A DNA stretch of 64,000 nt from Catenaria anguillulae PL171 (taxonomy: Eukaryota > Blastocladiomycota > Blastocladiomycetes > Blastocladiales > Catenariaceae): NCBI GenBank assembly GCA_002102555.1, contig MCFL01000005.1, forward strand, positions 558,001 through 622,000, in the 5' to 3' direction. Below the pieces are notes generated by a model. That model saw nothing but the letters and a program-made list of their open reading frames with translations. It did no database searches and was not told the DNA's origin. The translations under genes were made by a program, and so were the position numbers. Below, piece by piece: positions 56,079 to 64,000 of the stretch (positions are counted from its first letter, which is position 1; each line of letters starts with the position of its first letter).

Positions 56079-57457
56079 CTACCGCAGCGTGCTCATATCC
56101 CTCCTGGGCCCGAACAAAACTTGCCCGCCCTGCTTGATCATCTTTGCCTGCTTGACCAGCAACTGGTCACAAGCCTTGTCGGACCCATCCAGCGTCAAAT
56201 CCCGCACAAGGTTTGCGATTTCGTCCCGCGGCCACTGGTTGCGTAGGCTAAAGAGCAAACGGAGCCGGTCGGCAATGGTGCCAGGAAGCTCGTTGGCAGG
56301 CAGGTAGTGGATGGTTGCAGGCCGATTGGTTGCCGGGTCGAAAGGCACGGTGAGAGAGAAGGGCTGTGCAGGGATCGATGTGGGTTAGAAGACGACGATC
56401 GAGGGCAAGACAATGGACATTGAGAGCACCGTAAGTTGTGCATGGTCGCATTGAAATGGCTCAGGAACGCTGGCTTGCCATTGCTCCTCAAAGTCGATCA
56501 GCGACATGGATGCACCAAGCTACATAAGCACACACAAAAAAAAAATCACGATAGGACGGTTGTGAGGTCCAGTGACATGGAGAAATCGACAAGGATTGAG
56601 ACGAACTCCTAATGGACTCAACAGCGCCTGTGCATACATGGCAGGCACCTTGGTTGCACACAGCTTGACCCGGTCGCCAACCAACCGCTCGTCTGCGCAC
56701 TCGGACATGACATGCCGCACAATGGCCGGATTCACGTCCTCTCGCAACTGGTCGACCATGTCGGCAACGGAAAGATTGTTGACGTCCAGATCAGTTGCAA
56801 CAGCCGTGGTCACAATGAGCGTCAGGACATCCTTGACGTAGTCGAGTTCGAGTTGCCGAACATATCCTGTGCGAATGGCAAGTCAGTGCAAAACGTCCAG
56901 GTCCGCGATACTCGCCAAATCGTCAGCGTACCAAAGATTTCAACCGCATGAATCCGTTTCAGCTCATTGAGCAACTCTGCCTCGCTTGCTTGCACCTCCC
57001 TCAACAATCCCCTCACCGTCACATGCTTGAACTCGACTCCACGGCCATCATGCCATTCGGTTCCAACAAGCACGGTCCTCAACGTCTCCCTCAACCTCGG
57101 AGGCGGCACATGTGTCACCTCCAGGTAATTTCCCGACGAGTACACCACCTGCAGTTCGGGCTCACCCTCGCTCGTCTTGGTTGCCTGGCATGTCAGGACC
57201 GTGTTTGACGTTTGCACCTCGCGCACCAGGTAGGTTGCATTGTCCGTGTGCAGAGTCACGTTGCGGTCCGGATGCGTGCCTGGCTTTGGCCCGCGAAAGG
57301 CCAGGGTGAGGTCCCCAACTGATTTGGACTCGAAGAGGGCGAGCAGGTCAGGCGGGAGTTCGAGGTACCGGATCGACGAATCGTTGGGGGCGAAGGTTGC
57401 GGAAAAGCGGATCGGGACAGTGCCTGACGGGTCGCTGGGGGTGGATGAGTTGGTCAT
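56079..57457 (-). CDS. DCC1: Sister chromatid cohesion protein Dcc1 (Ctf18-RFC subunit)
   Basis: Dcc1 with Ctf8 and Ctf18 forms the alternative clamp loader used in cohesion and replication checkpoints. Exons are 57457..56932, 56866..56607, 56519..56430 and 56363..56079 (386 aa); all phases fit and no frame break occurs. Blocks: LELPPDLLALFESKSVGDLT, VQTSNTVLTC, VPPPRLRETLRTVLVGTEWH, LNELKRIHAVEIFGYVRQLE, the winged-helix part DFEEQWQASVPEPFQCD and the C-terminal YLPANELPGTIADRLRLLFS, LRNQWPRDEIANLVRDLTL. The FEEQWQASVPE and LFSLRNQWP blocks are the family's hallmarks. Donors here are GTACGC, GTTCGT and GTGCTC. Confidence 0.9.
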
Positions 57458-58906
57458 GGTGACATTTACGCGATTGCTTTGTGTTGATTCCGTAGTTTCC
57501 TTTTTTGAAATTGGAGCTGATCATGACTTGAGGCACAAGCGTTTGAGCCATGAGACTTTGGAAGCTCTGCGGAAACACGTGCGGATGTGGCTCTCCGATC
57601 CAATCGCAGATTTCACGCGTCATGAAATGAAAGTGCAAGTACCCGTGAACAACAATCGGTTCTCGGGATTTTCCAATTGTCCCACATAGCAGATCCACAC
57701 TACCAGCTACTCGACAGGTGCACTCGCTTTTCCCTCTCTTTACACTCCTCACTATGCTGGCGCAGCACCAGTGCACAGAAATGGCACCTACAAGCTCGAT
57801 TCCTTCCAATCACACGGATTTTTCGCTCACAGGCTCAATTTACTCCGCGGCCGACTTTACCCATGCCACATCTTCGCAGTGAAGCTTCGTTGGTGAGGAT
57901 GCATCGCGCCGAGGGCGGCGTATCCAGGCAGAAGGCGGCACGTTGGCACTTGTTCCCAGCGTCTAACCACTTTCTGGCAATGGCTGGGACCAAAGCAAGG
58001 AGCACCTGTCTCAACTCTGTGCACCTTGGAGGCGGCCCGAGTCCAGGTTAGCTGTTCTCACTCGCTGGAAGCAGTGTTGCCCGGCTCTTGTCGTACATGT
58101 GCCTTGTTGAAAATGGCACAAAGTCCCTTTACAAATCATGACTGTCTTGTATTGGCACGAAGCCCAGACTCCGAACATGTGGGTGTAGCAGCGGGCGAGG
58201 AACGAATTTGCATAGCGCTGCGGTTTGACGTAATGATGTTTTGAAGGGCACTTGTCACTTGATAAATATGGGTAGCTTTTTTTTTTGGGGGGGGGGGTAA
58301 TGGATCCTGCATTGGGTGTGATTGGTGCGATGTCGTCGCGGCCAAACGGATGTAATTCCTTCCTACATAATCGCTGTTGGTCTTGCCATCGCCTTCTTAC
58401 GGAATCGTCAGCATTGAGTTGGCTCCAGAGCCGCCGGGTGAGGCGTCGGTGGGTTGCAACGAGCGAGTTGATTCTCAAAAACTCGTGTTGTGGTCAGCCA
58501 AGACATGACAACATGATGTATGTGTCTTCAGGGGGGAAACGAATAAACGTGACGCCCTCGAGTGAAGAACGACAGCATTATTGACATGCTACTGCACACT
58601 AAATATCCAGAATCAAGGTCGTCGGGTACCGCAGTCGTGATTGCTTCCCACGAGTCGGGCCACAACAAACTCACAACTCGACTACGCTGCAGCCGCTTGT
58701 CGGTCTAGGTTGGATTGAAGCAAGCCAGTATTACATTTTATCCATGAAAGAACAGGAAAATTTTCCGTGAAGGGATTGGGGCAACTTTTGGACAGACAAG
58801 ATTGAAAAATGCAATTAGCGACTCTGATGATGGGAATAAATCGACGACATCTCGCAAATGAATACTCACTCAACGTCAACTTGAACTTGCTCTGGGCGGC
58901 ACACGC
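57458..58906. other. 1.45-kb region without a gene, with a T10-G11 tract
   Basis: No open frame with codon bias on either strand. AT-rich around 58590-58900. At 58277-58297 ten T are followed by eleven G, the longest G run in the window. The first 300 bases form the DCC1 promoter and the last 300 the 3' region of the His/Cys-rich repeat gene. Confidence 0.35.
58277..58297 (+). repeat. Homopolymer junction T10-G11
   Basis: Ten T at 58277-58286 directly followed by eleven G at 58287-58297. Seen directly. Confidence 0.9.
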
Positions 58907-59355
58907 TTAGTGCTTATGATCGTGGTCGCCATGGCAGTCCCAGTGGTCGTCGTGCCAATGGCAACCGGGCTCGGGAGGGCACAGCTCGACGCCGCCAACA
59001 ATCACACAGCCATCATTGGTCGCGCTTGTTCAGCGTCAAAGTCGAGCGCTTGACCTTCTTGTGCTCATGGTCGTGGTCGCCGTGGCAATCCCAGTGGTCA
59101 TCGTGCCAGTGGCAACCAGGCTCGGGAGGGCACAACTCGACGCCATCCACGATCACACAGCCATCATCGTTGCGCTTATTCAACGTCACGTCGAGCGCTT
59201 GACCTTCTTGTGCTCATGGTCGTGGTCGCCGTGGCAATCCCAGTGGTCATCGTGCCAGTGGCAACCAGGCTCGGGAGGGCACAGCTCGACGCCGTCAACA
59301 ATCACACAGCCATCGTCGCCGAGGTCGCGGCGCTTGAGTACATTGTCCTCGTCGC
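58907..59355 (-). repeat. Three tandem ~150-bp coding repeats (Cys/His peptide units)
   Basis: The same 37-base anchor (ending in GGTCGCC and CAGTGG on the plus strand) occurs at about 58910, 59061 and 59210, giving periods of 151 and 149 bases around an expected 150 (50 codons). Copies 1 and 2 (59210 and 59061) are almost identical; the gene-terminal copy has diverged (GG for DG, DHKH end). Confidence 0.85.
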
Positions 59356-60508
59356 AATGCCAGTGGTCGCCATGGAGCCAGCCATTGGTGCAGGGCTCAG
59401 GCTTGGGAGGGACCGGGCGAGTAGGCGGGGCAGGGGCCGGCGCAGGGGCGGGGGCAGGTTGAGTTGGGGCTGAGCGGGACGGCCAGGTTGAGCCGGGCGA
59501 GCGGGTTGAGCAGGTTGAGCGGGGCGACCAGGCTGGGAATCGTGGTTGCCGTGCTTGTGCCGGGGACGCACTTCTTCTTGTTACCGCCCTTGGTGGGAGT
59601 CTTGGGGGCAAGGTCAGATCCATAGCCGTAGTCAGCAGGCTGCTTTTGCTCGTGATCGTGATCGTGCTCATGGTCATGGTCATGGTCATCGTGCTTCTGC
59701 TCGTATTCCGGGGCAGCGGGGGACTTGCCGTAGTTGCCATCGGATTCTTCCTTCTTGGGCGGCGCAACGGGGCGCTTGCCGTACGAGTAACCAGGCTCGG
59801 TCGTCGGCGTCACGGGGTCAGCTGCAACAGGTTTGAAACAAGACGCGTTCGTTAGCTCAAATTGTGGACGAGGAATTGTGCATAGTGTTCTCACCGATTG
59901 ACGGAACATACCAGACTTGGTGGTCGTAGCGGCCGAAGTTGACGTCGCCGTAGCCGTAGTCGACGAGCGGATAGGCGGGCAGTGCCAGTGGTCGATATGG
60001 AACTCACAACCAGGGCGCGGCGGCTTTGTGGGATCCACAGGCGTCTTGGTGGGCGTGGCCGTCGCAGAGGCAGAGGTGGCAGAGGCCGTGGTCGTCGAGC
60101 GAATGGGCGGGCAGTGCCAGTGGTCAATGTGAAACTCGCAGCCAGGACGCGGCGGCTTGGTGGGATCCACAGGCGTCTTGGTGGGCGTGGCGGTGCCGTG
60201 GCCGAAGTCGCGGTCGATGGTTCAGTCGCAGTCGCCGTCACCGATGTGGTCGTGCGCGGGGGCACCTCCAACCACGAGTGGGAGGATCCCAGACGCAACC
60301 CTCACGAGGCGGGCGCGAGCCAGGAGGCGGCGTAGCGCCGGAGGGCAGTGCCAATGGTCAATGTGGAACTCACAACCCGGGCCGGGTGGCTTGGTGGGAT
60401 CGATGGGCGAACCCGAGGATTGCGGCAGAGGACGTGGAGCCGGCGCACCAAAGGTGGTGGTGGAGCCAAGAGCGAGAACGAGGAGCCGAGAAGTGACAAT
60501 TTGGCCAT
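58907..60508 (-). CDS. Secreted His/Cys-rich tandem-repeat protein with Kex2-type sites
   Basis: Start MAKLSLLGS at 60508; a one-base break near 60478 gives LVLALGSTTTFGAPAP, a signal peptide with an Ala-x-Ala-type cleavage. Then follow four units around GCEFHIDHWHCPP (one degenerate) with Thr/Ala/Ser linkers, a 90-nt intron (59911..59822, GTATGT..CAG), YGKRPVAPPKKEESDGNYGK, a His/Asp run (HDDHDHDHEHDHDHE, about 59640-59700), a Pro/Ala linker, CTNGWLHGDHWHC, and finally three near-identical 150-base units with four Cys each (GCVIVDGVELCPPEPGCHWH, DDHWDCHGDHDHEHKKVKR). Dibasic KR sites (LKRR, VKR, NKR) lie between units, as in Kex2-processed precursors. Frame slips of -1 and +1 separate the last three copies. 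Probable metal-binding role, inferred from His/Cys content. Confidence 0.72.
59975..60390 (-). repeat. N-terminal CEFHIDHWHC repeat block
   Basis: Copies of PPxPGCEFHIDHWHCPP lie at about 59977-60020, 60109-60152 and 60342-60390, with DPTKPP and TATPTKTP linkers. The two gene-distal copies share long identical stretches, including linkers. A fourth, degenerate unit (GCVWDPPTRGWRCP) lies at about 60258-60300. Confidence 0.85.
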
Positions 60509-61919
60509 GGCTGAGCGTGGATCTGGTTATCAGGGGGTGGGGGGCGTCTACGTGAAGAGTCTAACAAGGAGAATGATTTTGTCTAGTGAATCGAGAACAC
60601 TGCTTGTTGGTAGAGGCACAGTCGGATGAAGTTGAGAATCAGCAATACCACCGGGAACGGGTTCTTTTATACCTTCAAGCTGCTCAAGTGAGGACCTCTA
60701 TAAGTGCTCGGATATCGAGCGTCTCACAAATACGAGATGCACCGTCTCGCAGCATGCAGAGCAACATGGCCATCCAAGTTTGTTGCGATTCCCAGCTTTC
60801 GAATGAGACTGAGGGAACCATTCATGCAGGTGCTGGCGCACAACCACCGTTTGTCCTTGGCCGAACACTCGCGGCCCAGACTCGTGCATGCACCAGTGCG
60901 TGCAGGACCTGCGATTTGTCGATGCACTTCAAGATGCGGTCAAGAAAACGAGGTGAGACACGGTGTCTGTAACGTCCGCCATTTGTGCCAAACAACTTGC
61001 AACTGTGCATGCAGCCGTGATCGCCCATGTGAGACAGATCACGCAACCAACCAGGTGAGATGAGATGCAATCACAACGGCTCCTTGTCGGACAAACAGCG
61101 AATAGGAAAGCAACCTGTTTCAATAATCGAGCGCAAAATACTCTGCACGGTTTCGAATTCCCAGCCATTGCTGCTCTGCAAGTCCTAAGGCCGTGAGTAC
61201 CTACTCCATCCCAGCACCGACATGCACCTTGCACACGCTGGTTCACGCTGCATGCGATCGAGCAGGGTTGACAACGATTCCTTGCACACACTTTGAAGAC
61301 ATCCAATTGCAAGTTTCACATTGGATGGACTTAAACCCATGTGAGGTGCTCCTTGCTCGATTTATCCGGCATGAACTCAAGCATGACGACAGACGGCGAG
61401 TGGCGGGACTCCTTCAACGAACTTTCGGTTCATTCTATTCGAAAGTTTGCAAGTTTTCGGTAAAAAAGACCACACAGGTAAATAGGTCTCGGCATGATGA
61501 CACGACACACGAAGATGTTGTCATCAACATGGCACACAGCATCGCGGCCAACAAGCGTGCACGTGGCTGACCGTATGTGCGCGGTGACATGTCAATCGTC
61601 AAACGGCAGCTACGGGTCAGAAATGCACAAATGCAAGCGAGTGGCAAGTGCGGCGGGTCTACATGCAATGTCCAGGAGCGGCAAGGGCGGATACTGCGAT
61701 TACAATCGAGACAGGAACTGTGGTGCACTGTGTTTACCAGACTAAGGGAGTACTTACAAGTGAATGGACAAGCAACCAACCGCAGGCGACGACTCGATGG
61801 GTAGTGAATGATCGGCAAGGGAAAGAAAGGAGGTGGAGGAACGATGCGTATAATGTGGCAGAAGATGAAAAAAAAGTACAAGTAGGTAGGGACAAAACAA
61901 GAAAATCCGCGACTGCGAC
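60509..61919. other. 1.4-kb region without a supported gene
   Basis: Open frames on both strands are short or lack codon bias. It is AT-rich near 60580-60680 (promoter of the repeat gene) and 61840-61920 (3' side of ARB1). A perfect 8-base inverted repeat with a 12-base loop lies at 61420-61447. Confidence 0.3.
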
Positions 61920-63834
61920 TTAGGATGACGGTGCGAGCACCTTGTCGACTTGGTTGGCCAAGTGCCTCTTGTACGATTGAATATCGCCCTCCCACCGGCG
62001 AATGTTCTTGTTTTCACACACGAGAATGTCCTTGGCAATCTTGTCGAGCAACCGGAAATCGTGCGACACGACAACAACACCGCCCGAAAAGTTGTTGATG
62101 GCCTCGGCGAGGGCATCAATCGTGTTCATGTCGAGACCGTTGGTAGGTTCGTCGAGCAACAGCATGTGCGGCGAGTCAATGGCGAGCATGCAGAACACAA
62201 TGCGCGACCGCTGGCCCTCAGAGAGGGTGCCAATCTTTGCGGTTTGAGCATCCTTGGTCAAGCCAAAGCGACCAATCTGGGTACGCCAGTACTGGAAGTC
62301 TTGCGAAATGTGCGGGTACTTGTCGCGCAAAAACTCGAGCGACGACTTTTCCATGTCAAGCTGGTCGGCAGAGTGCTGCGAGTACAGGCCAATCTTGAGC
62401 GAAGAGTGACGCTGGACACGACCGTCTTGAGGCTGGAGGGTACCCATGAGCAACTTGAGCAAGGTCGACTTACCCACGCCGTTAGGACCGACAAGGGCAA
62501 TTCGGGAGTCCATGTCCACACCGAGGTTCAAGTTCATGTACAGCGCGTCCTTGAGATCACCGGAGTAGGCAAAGCACACCGAGTCAAAGCCAAGCACCGG
62601 TGGGGGCAACTTGGGCATGTCTGGGAACCGGAAGTTGACCGACCTCTCTTGGACCACCTCCTCAATCAAGCCATCCTCAATCATCTTGTCCAAAATCTTT
62701 TGGCGCGACTTTGCCTGACGCACCAGTTGGCGTAGGTACCACACGAGGCGATAAACTGCTTGATGTGGGCAATTTCCTCTTGTTGCTTGTGGTACTGCTT
62801 CATCTGGTTGGTCTCGTTCTCTTGGCGGGTCCGCACGTACGTGTCGTAGTTACCACCATAGTACATCAACTTTTGCTTGCGCAAGTCAATCGTGTCGGTG
62901 CACACGCCGTTGAGGAAATCTTGCGAGTGCGAGACAATGACGAGAATGCGATCGTAGCCGGCAAGGTAGCGCTCCAACCACACGCACGCGCCCAAATCGA
63001 GATGCGCCGTGGGTTCGTCGAGCAACAAGAGCGTCGGGCGCACAAAGAGGGCCTTGGCAAGGGCCACGCGCATACGCCAGCCACCAGACATGTCCTTGGT
63101 CGCCTTGGGCATCATGCGCGAGTCAAAGCCCAAACCGTAGAGAATGGACGACACGCGCGATTCAAACGTCGAGGGGTCCATGGCGTCGATACGCTCGTAA
63201 ATGTCTTGCAGGTTGGGGTCATCGGGGCCCTCTTCGACAAGAATCTTGTCGGCAAGGTCCTCGAGACGCTTGAGTTCCTTGTTGGCTTCGTCAAGCACCC
63301 ACTGGAGGCCAGTCATGTCGGTGGGCGGGGCGGGTTCGTTGAGCAGGTAGATGTCAATGTGCTCGGGAATGGGCACTTCGCGCGAGGCAATGGCGTGCAT
63401 GAGGGTGGTTTTACCAGAGCCGTTTTCACTGTGATGGAAATGGAGATGGAGATAGAGTCAGAACACACCAAATTGCAACGGTGAAAGTGAAAGGCGAATG
63501 ATGGGTGAAAACAGTGACGCACCCAAGCAAACCGTAACGACGGCCAAAGTTGACCTCAAACGTGGTCTCGGAAATCAACACCTTACCAAACGACGACAGG
63601 GCAAAGCCCTCGACCTTCACGTCACGCGACGTCTTGAGCGACGTGAGCACACCCGTAACGGTACGACGCAAATGCGCATCGAGTTCCGAGGTGGAGCCAT
63701 TGCCCTTCTTCATCGAGAGGGCGGCAACACCGTCCGCGACTTGGTCAACCGAGGAGCCACCCTTCTTGGTGTCCTTTTCGGCGGCCTTCTTGGCGAGACG
63801 CTTGGCTTTGCTGGCAGACACCATGTTGTTGGAT
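61920..63834 (-). CDS. ARB1: ABC-F ATPase Arb1/ABCF2
   Basis: Cytosolic and nuclear ABC-F protein needed for ribosome biogenesis. Exons 63834..63533 and 63428..61920. The basic N-terminus is [18 protein letters not shown]. Removal of the 104-nt intron rebuilds the first Walker [13 protein letters not shown]. Then: signature [15 protein letters not shown], Walker [16 protein letters not shown], linker [19 protein letters not shown], second Walker [17 protein letters not shown], signature LSEGQRSR and Walker [14 protein letters not shown]. One base is missing near 62735 (extra C gives [13 protein letters not shown]). Lacks the Gcn20 N-terminal domain, which favours Arb1. Confidence 0.93.
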
Positions 63835-64000
63835 AATGTGGGTGGGTTGTTTTTTCGGGGGTGTTTTCGGGTTTGTCGGCAAAGGTAGCACACACAAAGG
63901 GAGGTCGGAGGCAGAGCAAAGCAGCTGGGCGGGGCGGTCGGTCGGCTTGGAAAACGAGCGAGCGCGCGGGCAGAGAGCAGTTGCAGGGCAGTGGAGGGAC
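63835..64000. promoter_or_regulatory. ARB1 promoter, window edge
   Basis: Upstream of the ARB1 start. Contains a T-run at about 63850 and GC-rich sequence to the window end; no gene visible. Confidence 0.35.

Noticed and set aside
61435-61995. 186-codon minus-strand frame beyond ARB1
   Set aside because: Overlaps the ARB1 3' end, Cys/Ser/Ile-rich with no bias or domain.

Overview
The window looks like nuclear DNA of a GC-rich, early-diverging fungus. The evidence is intron-containing genes (most introns 40-105 nt, GT..AG), fungal and opisthokont housekeeping genes (protein O-mannosyltransferase, Psf3, Dcc1, Trm8, Gid7/WDR26, Arb1, Sqt1/AAMP, Rsm22), a fungal-type threonine synthase (which animals lack as a biosynthetic enzyme), and secreted proteins with dibasic Kex2-type sites. 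A zoosporic lineage such as Blastocladiomycota or Chytridiomycota is plausible, but the sequence alone does not prove it. No rRNA, tRNA, CRISPR or plasmid feature was found.

Layout. 0-5 kb: Hikeshi (+), dithiol glutaredoxin (-), GINS subunit Psf3 (+), mitoribosome assembly factor Rsm22/METTL17 (-). 5.4-12 kb: a CENP-B/pogo-type DNA-binding protein (+), a FAAH-like amidase (+), an unrecognised gene (+). 12.4-17 kb: a 909-residue proline-rich 4E-T-like protein (+), an unrecognised small gene (-) and a Ulp1-type cysteine protease (-). 18-23 kb: a pogo-like transposase cut off after its first catalytic Asp, directly followed by an unrecognised acidic/helical gene (+), then another unrecognised gene (-). 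24.4-33 kb: membrane-anchored GH26-like hydrolase (+), Pmt4 (-), divergent Trm8 (+), secreted neutral-sphingomyelinase-like enzyme (+). 33.4-44 kb: Gid7/WDR26 (-), small hydrophobic lipid-droplet-like protein (+), threonine synthase (-), small unrecognised gene (+), large multi-pass membrane protein (+). 44.4-50 kb: two paralogous secreted proteins (-) and two unrecognised genes (-). 50.5-58 kb: METTL7-like methyltransferase (+), small coiled-coil protein (+), proline-rich protein (-), Sqt1/AAMP (+), Dcc1 (-). 58.9-60.5 kb: a His/Cys-rich, Kex2-site-containing tandem-repeat secreted protein (-), the most interesting locus. 61.9-63.8 kb: ABC-F ATPase Arb1 (-).

Two properties cut across the window. 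Many genes, including conserved essential ones, show isolated single-base (sometimes two-base) frameshifts, nearly all repairable by one extra base in a short G or C run. I read these as sequence errors rather than gene decay, so many coding spans below are given as one gene with frameshifts noted. Introns also show a strong preference for the donor GTACGT/GTACGC.
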